Below are positions 21,500-32,169 of a stretch of 64,000 nt of DNA, piece by piece (position 1 is the stretch's first letter; each line of letters starts with the position of its first letter). Both the position numbers and the translations under genes were made by a program. The notes under the pieces are model-generated. The model saw nothing but the letters and a program-made list of their open reading frames with translations. It ran no database searches and had not been told where the DNA came from. Location: positions 18,889,381 through 18,953,380 of the forward strand of contig CM019721.1 of the NCBI GenBank assembly GCA_009760885.1, read 5' to 3'. This stretch comes from Achatina immaculata. Taxonomy: Eukaryota; Mollusca; Gastropoda; Stylommatophora; Achatinidae.

Positions 21500-22382
21500 G
21501 ATTTGCCATAGACTTTATAATGAAAAGATGCTGTACAGGTAAAACGGGCATTGATTGGGTACATGGGACCCAAATAGACAATCTTGATTTTGCTGGTGAC
21601 ATAACTCTTATCAGTGACAGTGTGAAATTGATGCAGGAAAAAACAGATTCCCTGTCTTCCTTGACTAGCAAAATAGGTCTTGAAATTAACAAAGACAAAA
21701 CAAAAATTACGAATGTTCTCATCAATCTACAAGAAAAATATATATATAGAAGGAACAGATGTTGATGAAGTAAACCAGTTTGCATACCTTGGCAGCTACA
21801 CAGACCAGGATGGTGACACCAGGAAGGAAGTTAGAATTCGAATTGCAAAAGCAGCACTGTCATTCAAAAATCTTGAGAACATATGGAATTCAAAAGTTAC
21901 AAGCACAAAAACCAAGTTAAAATTATTCAATTCAAATGTAATATCCACTTTCATTTATGCATGCAAAAGCTGAAAATCAGCTAAAGAAATAGACAAGAAA
22001 TTAGACTATTTTGAAAACAAATGCCTAAGGAAAATACCTGGTATAAAGTGGAATGAACTTAAGAAAAACACAGAGATAGACAGATGAGCAAACAACAACC
22101 TGTCTCATGGGTGATCAGAAAAAGAAGATAGACATATGTAGGCTATGTGATGAGAAGACACAATCAGAGAATACGAAAACAAGCTATTAAGTGGAGCACA
22201 ACAGGACAAAGAAAAAGAGGTCGACCACGTGAAACTCTAAAAAGGACATTGTTAAGAGAGGCCAGTTTAGTGGGCATAACAACCCTTGATGCAGTTGGAA
22301 AAGTCGCCGAAAACAGGAAAACGTGGCAAACAACTATGCGAGCCCTATGTGACGTTTAACGGCATGGGAAAGATGTAAGAAG
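21500..22382 (+). mobile_element. LINE family B 3' portion, sense
   Basis: Plus-strand family B from FIMKRCCTGKTGIDWVHGTQ through a damaged FADD box (DFAGDITLIS, first Asp changed to Gly), GLEINKDKTK, YLGSYTDQDGDTRKEV, KRGRPRETLKRTLLREASL and the 3' UTR ending gggaaagatgtaag. Several frameshifts. Confidence 0.88.
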
Positions 22383-22495
22383 TATTTCATAAATGATACA
22401 TTTCTACCACCTTTACCTAAAACTAGTGACAATGCTTCAGAATTAACTTGATCTAGCACTTAAACACTGAAGAAGAAGATAACTGACTGAGATAC

Positions 22496-22662
22496 CTGTA
22501 GTAAACTTGCAACATGTTTGGCTGCAGCTTGTTTAGCTTCAACTTCCAGTCTGCCCAGGTCTAAAGGTGCAGGTGCCAGCCCCTGGGAATGCTCAGGATC
22601 ATCCCCCTCATCAATGCTTCTACTCATTGTGTGAATCATGTTTATGGTTTTAGAGACCTGAT
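22496..22662 (-). CDS. EXOC3: EXOC3 (Sec6) first coding exon
   Basis: Minus-strand exon ending in LDLGRLEVEAKQAAAKHVAS and LLQ before donor GTATCT, in phase 0 with RPDQLDKVDQY. The Sec6 N-terminus has the same LEAEARxAAxxHVAxxLQRPDQL layout. The acceptor TTGGTTTACAG precedes base 22662. Two in-frame Met codons are candidates for the start: 22639 (MIHTMSRSIDEGDDP) and 22627 (MSRSIDEGDDP). The exon appears open upstream to the acceptor, so it probably also contains 5' untranslated sequence. Translation from 22627 gives 194 residues across the six exons, against ~750 for the full family. Confidence 0.92.
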
Positions 22663-22818
22663 CTGTAAACCAATAAGTAAGAAACAACTAAGAGAGATAA
22701 GAAATACTGAGAGAGACACTGAAAATATTTGATATATGACTTTCAGCCACTGTGACTTGTGTATCTAAAGATATTGTATTATATATATATATATATATTA
22801 TTAGTAGTAGTATTATAT

Positions 22819-22879
22819 TTATTCACTCATTTGAATATCCCTTGCGGAACTTTGTGTCCCAAACAGCACTCTTGTAGGC
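22819..22879 (-). mobile_element. 61 bp LINE family C insertion
   Basis: Antisense family C 3' tip (tcccttgcggaactttg) flanked by agtagtattatat at 22806-22818 and 22880-22892, a 13 bp target-site duplication. Confidence 0.85.
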
Positions 22880-22904
22880 AGTAGTATTATATACATATAT
22901 TATA

Positions 22905-23335
22905 TAATGTACTCTCTCTGTGACTTTTCTCTCTCTTTCTATCTCCCTTCAGTACCTAAGACACATGGGGTTGCTGGTAGCAAGAAATTTTCACTTCTGT
23001 TGGTATTTCATCATCTTCTCAGTGTCTCCCATGTTAGTCCTTTGTTTACCAGCATTTTCTCCATGTCTCTTTGGGTTATCCCATGCTTCTATTGCTCTGT
23101 GGAATCCACATCAAAGCTGTTTGTGGTAAGCAATTGTCTGTCGTACTCATATTGTGGCCAGTCCATTGCCACTTTCTCCTTTCAATCACTAATGAAAGTG
23201 ATATCATGTCTGTCTCTCCTAACAAGAGGTCGTTACTTAAACTATTTGGCTTGAACATGCCTTTTGATCTTATACAGAAATTCAGTTTGGAAGGTGCAGC
23301 TGTCTGTGTCACTTTTCAACATTCACTCCCATATG
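22905..23335 (-). mobile_element. LINE family E 3' fragment
   Basis: The minus-strand frame has KWQWTGHNMSTTDNCLPQTA and a frame with ITQRDMEKMLVNKGLTWETL, matching the C-terminus of the family E copy at 46835-47410 (GHVLRTTGNSLPKIALRW). The 3' edge, near cctaagacacatggggttgc, is followed by CT-rich DNA, the tail type of this family. Confidence 0.75.
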
Positions 23336-23819
23336 GTAAGACAATAAAACACTGCTTTAGCATTTGCTTTTGTGGCTTATCTTTTTTCACTTCCAGCCCA
23401 AACTTGTCAGTCTATATACTGTGCTATTCTGTCTAAACATATTTAAAATGCTTATGAAAAAGTATTCAGAATTACAAGTGATAAAAGTAGCTCAGTCATA
23501 ACTTGAGTCGCCAAACTCTCAGTAATGAATTTTTTTTATTAAAGACAATAGGAAATATAAGAATTAAAAAATCTTACATTTTGTCTAAAGCAAATATTTG
23601 TATGCTGAATCATAATTTCTGTGTGCAATGGCAAAGTGTAAAAAGAACAAAAGACAAAAAAAAATAATCACTAATGATCAGTGGGTAGGGAACAAAATGA
23701 TGGGGGTATGGGACTTGATCTCTGAACACTTTTTTAAAATTAGATTTCAATTTTCTTTCAGCTGCCCATATAAAGTAAAAACCAAGCTACTTATATATTT
23801 TAAAGTCAAACTAGTATCT
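23336..23819. other. no gene seen
   Basis: AT-rich sequence, probably EXOC3 5' intron. Nothing recognised. Confidence 0.4.
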
Positions 23820-24545
23820 AATCTTCTTCTTATCTGTCTGTTTAAGCCATTGGTGTCACAGTTAGTTTCAGACATCAGTCCACAGCAATGTGAGAGGCCT
23901 GGGTAACTATCATGTTATGTTCCCTCAGTGTATCTTTCACCCCATCTATCCACTTTTTCTTTGGTCATCCCTGCACCCTATATCCAGACTTTTTTTGAGC
24001 TATATGCACATGCACTTGGTTGTTCTGGATTCATGCATATAAAATGCCTGAACCACTTAATGCTCTGATTTTCAATGTGGTCTTTGACAGGTGTTGTTTC
24101 CACCATTTTCCAAATTGTTTCATTTCAAGCTAAATCTCTTCTTGTATTGTTTAGCTTTTTTCTTAAGCATTTCATCTTGCATGTTGTTATCTTTCTGTCA
24201 TGATTTTTGCTGAGTGTCCATGTTTGGCAATGGCAGCATAGAATCAGGCAAATACTGTTTGAAAGAGTTCTATTCTGGTGTCCACTAAGATATCTGGATG
24301 TCATAGGATTTGTGCAAGTTGATAAGTAACACAGTTTTATGGATTCTACATTCAATTTCTTGGTTTTTCCATCCTGCATAAATGTGTCTAGTAGATATTT
24401 GAATTCAGTAACATGTTTGAGATTGGTGTTATTTATAGAAATGTTACTTTTTCTTGGAGTTCTTCTTATTACCATTACTTCAGTTTTCTCAATATTTACT
24501 TTCATGTTGTACTATTTGTAGCTGCTGTTAAGTCTGATGATGTGT
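23820..24545 (-). mobile_element. LINE family G 3' fragment
   Basis: Minus ORF 24125-24505 starts MKVNIEKTEVMVIRRTPRKS, then TEFKYL and QTWTLSKNH and MKCLRKK, the post-catalytic half of an RT polyprotein. Further left the minus strand gives KKKWIDGVKDTLREH, shared with the plus-strand fragment at 28550-28890. Degraded. Confidence 0.75.
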
Positions 24546-24794
24546 TTTTGTAGATCTTCATCAGATACCATTACCTAATAGAACTGGTAATGATAATGAT
24601 GATGTTAACAGCCCTGGCAATGTGAGCATAGGAGCATACAGGGCAAAGCTGCCAGAAGTCTATAGTCATAAATAAAGGTACTCCTGACATAGAGGTTCAG
24701 ATACGATAAGAATGCTAGTATACTGTTATGAACAGCACTTTATTCTAAATTTAAACTGCAAAAATTATTCCTGCTTGCTTTTGGCGCACAGGTA

Positions 24795-24865
24795 GTTTTA
24801 AGTGTTTGTTCTTTGCGAATGGTAGTTTTAAGTGTCTGTTCTTTGCGAATGGTAGTTTTAACTTG
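24795..24865. repeat. short tandem repeat, 30 bp unit
   Basis: Two to three copies of agttttaagtgtttgttctt with tgcgaatggt. Confidence 0.8.
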
Positions 24866-24959
24866 CACTTTAAAAAAATCTCAAGCGACAGCAATGTCTA
24901 TCTTAAGTTAACTCACTCTTGTTCAGCAAAACGACACCTATATTTGCGCGTATACTTAC

Positions 24960-25165
24960 ATTGTAGAGGTTACAATAATTCTCACAAATTTCTTTAGTTG
25001 CTCAACCTTTCAGAAAGTATAAGAACGACAATAATTTTTAGTAGTAATAAATATAAATACTGAAGAATGTATTGAGTAGATCTGTATTAACAAACGTTAA
25101 ACATAATGGAATATTTCACGTCTGCTACCGCGAGGGATGATGGGAACTTCCGGGTGGGCGTGTTC
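24960..25165 (-). promoter_or_regulatory. EXOC3: candidate EXOC3 promoter and 5' untranslated exon
   Basis: On the minus strand the ETS-type motif CCGGAAGT (plus 25146-25153) lies in a small GC-richer patch with a GC-rich cacgcccacccgg stretch, in an otherwise AT-rich region. About 190 bases downstream, a consensus donor GTAAGTATA follows base 24960. This would leave an untranslated first exon joined to the acceptor at 22663. The position fits the strand and spacing of the gene, but no transcript evidence is visible, so it is an inference. Confidence 0.35.
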
Positions 25166-25706
25166 GGTAAATCTAAGTAACGATTTGTTTTTGAATTGAA
25201 ATTAAAGTTCTTTTACAAATGACAGGTAAATATTTGTTCAAATTATCTTGAGTATATTTTTAATCAGAGAATACTAATTTTTATCTTCATCAGTTATTAA
25301 ACAGCTATATCACACTTAGTTCAATGTAAATAACGAAACATGTCGATTTAGGGTTGCCAGATTCTGTCAAGGAAAAACCGGGAGATTTTTTCGGCCTGAA
25401 CAAAGAAAAGCTATTCGAGTATTATCATTAACTACTACTAAACAATAGCAGACATACCCTAAAATGTAAGAAATTTGTTTTGAAATAACTTATCCAATGA
25501 CAGAATATAAGTTACGCATACTGATTTTATGGACAAATTAAGCTTCTGTCACTAGTTTCTACTTCGGATTTACTAAGTTATTTCTGTCCTTTCACTACTG
25601 TTATCAGACATATTACTGCTAAAAGTCGGGCACTGCGGTGACAAACGACTGATTTAAACAATACATATACTGTGTTTTGGAACAAAACACCGAGAAACTG
25701 TTTGAC

Positions 25707-25710
<4 letters not shown>

Positions 25711-25772
<62 letters not shown>
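25711..25772. repeat. (CT)n then (CTTT)n microsatellite
   Basis: More than 20 CT dinucleotides followed by ctttctttctttctttt. Confidence 0.97.
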
Positions 25773-25774
<2 letters not shown>

Positions 25775-26179
25775 TCCCAAAGAAATATTTGTTAAATCTT
25801 CATAATTACGCGCTTAGTATCTGAAAAGACACGATTTCACATGATTGCTTTAATATGAAAATATTTCACATTCTTTAGGTTCGAATATCCTGAGTAAATT
25901 ATAAAATTCATTGAGACACGATGATGATGATGACGATGATGATGTCTAAAATTATTAATTGTCGCAAACATTAGCGAGAAATGAAGCATGTTCAATATTT
26001 CCTATTGCCGGTGTGTTTCTCATTATCGGAGAATCAGGTAAAACTGTTTTATCTCAACTATAAACCCAAAGTTTATATTTTGGAGCCTTATGTAGCTTTA
26101 TACAGTAATGTTTCAGAAATCTTAGCTAAGGCTCGAGTAACAGTACGAGTAACGGCCCTTCCTTTTCACCGTCTGCATC
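25773..26179. other. no gene seen
   Basis: A 67-codon open stretch at 25981-26184 may include decayed upstream LINE H sequence, but no motif is clear. Confidence 0.35.
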
Positions 26180-26815
26180 AATAATCTTCCACTTCATCTA
26201 AAAAAAAAAAAAAATCATCTTGTAACCTTTTTGCTAATGATTTTACAGTTTACACTAGCGACAATGATTGTATTAACCTTGATTCAGCTCTTCGAATTGA
26301 AATAAACAGAATAATTAACTGGAGCAACAACAACAGAATACTCATAAACATCAGCAAAACGAAATCAGTGCTCATTATAACAAGACAAAAATTAACAAAT
26401 TCACCTACAGCTCCGTGCTGGAACTTCACCGATAGATGACAAATATGCAGCACAAATTACAAATAAAGACAAATATCTTGATATTCTACCCCTCAAAAAA
26501 AAAAAAAAGAGATTTCTTTTCAACAAAGTGAAGTTAATTCATAAAATTCTATTGCACAATGCTCCATACTGTCTGTGGTGGTTGTTCAAATAAAAAAAAA
26601 AAACACAGTCAACGCTTAAACAATAGTATTCTCCCAAAACCAAGACTTGACAAGTTTTAAAAAAAAAAAAAAGCTTCTTTTACTCACTTGCCCACATTTG
26701 GAATACCCTACAAACTAATTTAAAACTTATAAGTAATATTCGTTCCTATAACTTCAAACAGTGTCAACATCTGTTTGATATGGACTATATGCCTTCCTAA
26801 GCATAGTCTAAGGTA
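26180..26815 (+). mobile_element. LINE family H, jockey/CR1-like RT fragment
   Basis: The plus strand has NLPLHL, then FADDFTVYTSDN (catalytic FADD in the style of jockey/CR1 elements) and INWSNNNRILINISKTKSVL. After a break it has KKRFLFNKVKLIHKILLHNA, the usual C-terminal segment. The text differs from the RTE-like families elsewhere in the window. Strongly degraded, with A-runs interrupting it. Confidence 0.75.
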
Positions 26816-27534
26816 GTTAAAGTACGGCTCGATTGTTGTAATTTTTAAAAAATTCTGCTTTTCTTAAATTTATTAGTTTCCAATGAATATCAGAATGCAA
26901 GTTTATTCCATGCTGTTGGATAAATCAGAGTGTGGAGTGTATGGACGAAAGATAAGTTTATCATTTATTTATGCAGTCATTTAACTGTGTCATCATGATT
27001 ATTATGCTCATTAACAAAGTCTGAATGACTATTACTGAGTGAAAGCTGTATTTATTTGGATGAAGGGCAGAATGTTAGATGGGCCTGGGTTCCCAATTCT
27101 TAATCCTTTGAAAATAAAGTATGCTCGCTCGTTCGTTGAAAAATGAGTATTTCCAAATTGTGTTGCGAGATTCTTTGAACACAAAAATGGAGGGGAGGGG
27201 GGTGGAAAGCTACCCCAGCTATGATACCTTCTCTGCCCAATGCTGACTGCAGTCACGAGCATTAGGTAGGATGAAGCTAGAGAAGAACGGACTGTGGGCT
27301 AGTGTCTAGACACTTGTATCCACTCCAGCCGCGCCGTAATATTTTGTTGTGTGTATAGTGATCCGCCGACACTTACCTTAACACCTCAGCATCATAACCC
27401 TCGAATTACATTGAATATATATATATATTTCGACTGCCATGTTCAGAATCACAAAATTTATTTCAAAGTTAGTTGCCCGTCACGACAGCTCTTATACAAA
27501 TGAATTAGCAGTAATCGTAATATTCCAATTATTA
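26816..27534. other. no gene seen
   Basis: Apparently unique sequence with a small (TA)n run near 27417. No gene recognised. Confidence 0.4.
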
Positions 27535-28447
27535 TCATCATCATCATCACCTGGGTAAAGCTGGGGCGACCATCATCATCATCATCACCTGGGTAAAGCT
27601 GGGGCGACCATCCCCAACCCAGCGCGTCACAGGTGGCGGATGGTGAAAGACCTCCAGATATGGAGGATCCCTGTGAATAAGGAGTTGTCCAAATAAGCAG
27701 GCGCGGACCAACTGGCGGTAGACTCAGAGAGCGAGGTGTGGTAGTAGGTGGCTCTACTACTCCTATAAAGTGCCTCAGGTGCTCAGTGAAGGGAATACCA
27801 GGCGGGTCAGAGGCGCCTTAAAACCTCTCGCTCCCGCTGCCTTGCGGATAGGACAGGAGTCCAAAGGCTAGCGAAGAGTCCGTACACAAACCGACAGAAG
27901 ACAACGGGAAACCAATGTTGTAGTTCCCAAGAATAGTTATGCTTGAACAGAATAATCGATTCATCATGAACGACGTTAATGGATGTTCCTCTGGAACAAC
28001 CTCGTCCGGTAGGGCAGCTCACGAGCCACAGGTGAGGCCAGATCGTCATCAAGCTACTGGTGGCAAAACTAACAATTTCAAAATAGCAACATGAAATGTT
28101 AGAACTTTATTCCAAGCTGGAAAATTATAAAATGTAAAGATGGAAATGGAAAGGATGAAATCAACATATTAGGAATGAGTGAAGTTAGATGGACAGGTGC
28201 AGGGAAGATAAACTCAGATAAATATACAATAATATATTCAGGAAGTGAGAAACATGAACGAGGAGAAGGAATTATATTTGACGAACAAACAGCAATGACA
28301 ATTGTAGGATATTTGAACATCTCGGACCGAGTCCTGCTAGCCCAACTGAAAGGACAACAAATAAACATAAATATTATACAAGTGTACGCTCCAACATCTA
28401 AAAGTTCTGAAGAAGATGTACAACTATTTTATAATGACATAAAATGG
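27535..28447 (+). mobile_element. RTE-like LINE family A, 5' portion
   Basis: This copy extends further 5' than the one at 4261. It begins with (CAT)n and a ~36 bp unit (cacctgggtaaagctggggc with gac) present twice, then the shared leader from atatggaggatcc. The ORF start region is damaged (atgaaatgtt where tgg encodes Trp in the intact copy). Endonuclease motifs are visible: [20 protein letters not shown] and VYAPTSKSSEEDVQLFYNDI. It stops abruptly at ~28447. Confidence 0.9.
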
Positions 28448-28549
28448 GTTTAATAACTGCAACAAAAAAAGGAGCAATTATTCTTATAAAGTTGTGAACT
28501 CTATTCAGTTTCGTTGTCATGAAAAAATATCCAATTATTTCGAGATGAA

Positions 28550-28890
28550 ATGCATAAGCAAAATGATAAACAAGACAAGTAAAGATGAAGTGTGAAATGA
28601 AAAAAATCCTGTGAAGGACTGCATTGAAAATCAGAGAGCTACGTGTTTCGGGCATTTGATACGCATGAATCCAGTACAACAAGCTGCACATTCATACAAC
28701 TCGAAGACATCTGGATATAGGGTGAGAGAATGACTAAAGAAAAAGTGGACGAATGGGGTGAAAGACACACGGATGGAGCATGACAACTACCCAGATCTCT
28801 CATCTTGCTCTGGATCGTTGTCTGAAATTCTCTGCAACGCTAATGGCATGAGCAGACAGGAGGAGGAGGAGGAGGAGGAGAAAAAGAAGA
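28550..28890 (+). mobile_element. LINE family G 3' end
   Basis: Plus-strand frames give ATCFGHLIRMNPVQQAAHSY, then KKKWTNGVKDTRMEHDN, ending in a (GGA)n tail near 28857-28880. It matches the antisense fragment at 23820-24545. Confidence 0.75.
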
Positions 28891-28954
28891 TGATGTTTAT
28901 ATCTGCATCTTTGTTACTTCAGTTTGGTGTATTAGCCTAATTTAAAAAAATATT

Positions 28955-29195
28955 CACATATTTATGACCAACATAATATATAAAAATTTATCACCAACAT
29001 AGTATATGAAAATTTATGAGAAATTTGATGTTTGAAAATTTATGAGTAATATGATATATGAAAATTTATGACCAATATGTTAGATGAAAATTTATTGCAA
29101 ATATGATATATGAAAATGTATGAACAATGTGTTGTATAAACATTTATGACCAATATGATATACGAAAACTTATGACCAATATGATATATTGGCAT
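28955..29195. repeat. minisatellite, ~28 bp unit
   Basis: About eight or nine units of gatatatgaaaatttatgac with caatat, imperfect. Confidence 0.9.
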
Positions 29196-29245
29196 TTGTG
29201 GAAAACCCTTGCGGAAGCCCCATGTGCCCTGGGCAATTAAGGTTC

Positions 29246-29309
<64 letters not shown>

Positions 29310-29310
29310 A
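29190..29310 (+). mobile_element. LINE family E 3' tip with (TA)n tail
   Basis: ggaaaacccttgcggaagcc then catgtgccctgggcaattaa is the sense form of the family E 3' end seen antisense at 46872-46920 and 47775-47800. It is followed directly by about 35 TA repeats (29238-29310). Confidence 0.7.
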
Positions 29311-29553
29311 TCTGTGTGTGTGTTTCAGCAAAAAAATCCGAGTTGATACAAACATATTGAAAAATAACTAAGTTCAGGCAAATATTATGACACTCAAATG
29401 TTTTCTGTATTTATTTGGTATCATTAGGCAAGTATTCTTTTAATCTAAAACTAAAAACCTTTAGCTTTCGCACTTTATGTCCAAAATCTGTGAATAGTAA
29501 AAATGTGCCCACGGAATGTTTGTATATTTAAATAAAGTAGCTGCAGCCAATAA

Positions 29554-29735
29554 TTTAGAGAAAACAACCTTGGAAGGTACATAATGGGGAATGAAAAGAG
29601 AGGAAGACCAAGGCGAAGATAGCTGCAAGACATCGTTGATGATCTGCAAATAGATTCATCAGCAGCAACCGAGAGGCCTACAGGAGCTGTTAAGGAGGTA
29701 AAGTTCCGCAAGGGACATACAAATGACTGTCTGAC
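29554..29735 (+). mobile_element. LINE family C, 182 bp insertion
   Basis: Sense 3' tip of family C (LEKT, MGNEKRGRPRRR-type sequence) flanked by ctgcagccaataa at 29541-29553 and 29736-29748, a 13 bp duplication. Confidence 0.88.
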
Positions 29736-29748
29736 CTGCAGCCAATAA

Positions 29749-30114
29749 ACACTTTTATTTCTACCTAAAAAAGAAAAAAAAACTGAAGAAAAATATAAGT
29801 GGAACAGTTGATACTTTTATAATTCCTTGAGTTTTATTCATCATAGCGTTTATGTTAGTGTGAAAGGTCTCTCATTATGCATGTCATTTTCCCGTGTCAT
29901 ACTTCACTTGTAAAAAAAAAGTGTATTCTCTCCTTCGTAAGACGACTGGAATTTGAATAGAAAATTTAAAAAAAAAGACTTTTTACATTTTAAAGTTGGA
30001 ATATCAGAAGAAAAGTTATTTAAAAAACTGCCAACACAAATTTCTCGTCAACACTTTTTTCTCCTAGTCACAGTGAAGGACTCATGTTTCATCCCCAGTG
30101 ATGATCCTCTCCAG
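29749..30114. other. no gene seen
   Basis: AT-rich; nothing recognised. Confidence 0.4.
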
Positions 30115-30560
30115 AATATTGGAATCTGCCTCGCAACATCTTCCATCCTTCCCGTAAAGTTAAACGTCACATACGGATCGCATGGTAGTTCGCCAGGTTT
30201 TCCTGTTTTCGGCGAGCTTTTCAACCTCATCAAGGGAAGACAGTCTTGGAAGGGTACATAACGGGGAAAAGAAAGACAGGAAGACCAATGCGAAGATGCC
30301 TGCAACAGATAATTTTCAAATGGATGAATCAGGAGCAGGGCATCTTGCTCACAACCGAGAGGCCTACAGGAGAGCTGTTAGGGAGGCAAAGTTCCGCAAG
30401 TGACGTGCAAATGTCGACTGACTAAAATTGGCCTCTCTTAGCAATGATCTTTAGAGTTTCACCTGGTCGACCTCTTTTTCTTCGGCCTATTGTGGTCCAC
30501 TTAATAGCTTGTTGTGGGGTTCTCTGACTGTTTCTCCTCATCACTTGATCGACATTTGTA
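30115..30560 (-). mobile_element. LINE family B 3' fragment, interrupted
   Basis: Antisense family B 3' UTR and tail in two parts, about 30137-30236 and 30420-30560. They are separated by a sense family C fragment. About 12-15 bases of family B expected at the break are missing. Confidence 0.8.
30237..30418 (+). mobile_element. LINE family C 3' tip inside family B
   Basis: Sense family C tail: RQSWKGT-like start, KDRKTNAKM frame, GAGHLAHNREAYRRAVREAK and the terminal ttccgcaag. It splits a family B copy, so it is younger than that copy or joined it by rearrangement. Confidence 0.8.
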
Positions 30561-31440
30561 ACCTTGCAAACAAATTTCTAGGCGCCGCAGTTTGTGCGCA
30601 TCAGTCAACTGTCGTGGCACACTCCCGGGTATAATTTATTATACACTAGATCACCATGCACTGTTGAGAATGCACAACCTCTGATGATCTAAGAAGTTTG
30701 CATTATTATTCCGCTCTCTAGAGAAGAGTGTTTCCTGCATCTTGAGCTTGTCGATGAGGTCAAAGTAGGCCCGTGTGCGAGAAGTCGACGGACGACCAGA
30801 ACATTTTTAAAAAAATCCACTTATGCGCATGTCTCTGGCTCATATATTAGTCATTGTCATGTTCTACATTCATTCTACGATTAATTTCACTGGTTCTGCA
30901 CCGTTAGCCCATAAAAATCAAACTATATTTCGCTGCTTGAAAGCGGTGCATTCAGACAAACGTGCCGCCATGTTTACATCTTTACACGTCAGAGGCGTAG
31001 CGACTGCATCAATCACTTTTCAAGGTTAAAAGCCATAAATAACAACCCACCTCAGCCACGCTTGTGTACGTGACAAGAAAAAATTGATTTTCCTTCCTAT
31101 TAATTTGTTATTGCTTGTTTTACAATTCTGCATGTTCAGCTTATTGCCTCTTTAGACATTTCTTCTCATCGTTTATTCTTTCTATTTGTTTGTTTGTTTG
31201 TTATAAAACTACAACACATGTCTCATTAACTCTACTTGGAAAATTCTTTTATCTGCACATTAGATTCCTCTGCATCTTCCAGCCGTCATTGTATAAATGA
31301 AAATGTGGATATGAAAGAACCGGTGAAGAAATGACACAAAGCTGGTTAAACTTACAGGAGAAAGACATTCAAGAATTTCTTGAAAGTTTCACAAAAAATT
31401 TGGAGAAGCTGATAATCACTGGCAACGAGGGAAATTAAAA
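30561..31440. other. no gene seen
   Basis: Mostly unique sequence. A 68-codon frame at 30823-31029 has no recognisable domain. Confidence 0.35.
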
Positions 31441-31970
31441 GAAGGACATCTGTCGCTCTTCAGAATATAAAAACAACTAAATAAGCTGTGAAGAGGAGCT
31501 GATAGAACTAGAAAAATAAGATTTTAAAAGGCATGCATCTTTCCCATCGCAACATATGCTTGTGAGACTTGGACTCTTAACAAAACAACTGAGTAACACA
31601 AAGATGCCTTTGAATGTAAATGCTATAGAAAAATCCTTCAAATATATCATGGGCACAGAAAAGAACAAATATATCCATACTACAAGAACTTAATATTGGA
31701 AAAGATTGGCTATTAAAGAATGTTAGAAAACTTAAATATTTTGGACATATTAAACATCACGAGAATGTAGAGAAGACAGCCTTTGAAGGGTACATAATAG
31801 GAAAAAGGAGAGAAAGACCAAGGCGAAGATAGCTGCAATACATTGTTGATGATCTGCGAATAGAGGCATCATCAGCAGAGCATCTTGCTTACAATGGAGA
31901 GACCTACAAGAGAGCTGTTATGGAGGCAAAATTCTGCAAGGGATCTGCAAATGGCTGACTGACTGGGGAT
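31441..31970 (+). mobile_element. LINE family C 3' portion
   Basis: The plus strand encodes decayed ATYACETWTLNKT-like and GWLLK sequence, then RRKERPRRR-type sequence and the family C terminal block ending ctgcaagggatctgcaaatg. Interrupted by stops. Confidence 0.8.
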
Positions 31971-32169
31971 TTAATTAGAAGACAGATGTTAAACGTTTAC
32001 AACAAGGTATGCAGTCTAATCATTTTAAATCTTTCATATCCAGAATAATTTCAGTTATTTACAGCTTCATTAGAGGTTTTTTTTTCAGTTGGTTGTAAAA
32101 TTGCTGTCAACTTTCTGGCGTCAAAATTTATGTTGAGAATTTAACCTTGAACATGTCAACTAACTTGAA
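31971..32169. other. no gene seen
   Basis: Short AT-rich spacer. Confidence 0.4.

Noticed and set aside
21500..22382. Active reverse transcriptase gene
   Set aside because: Catalytic FADD is changed to FAGD and the frame is broken; it is a truncated family B fragment.
30823..31029. Possible secreted peptide (68 codons with a hydrophobic start)
   Set aside because: Hydrophobic N-terminus but no splice sites in phase, no processing pattern and no homology; weaker than the exon at 50054.
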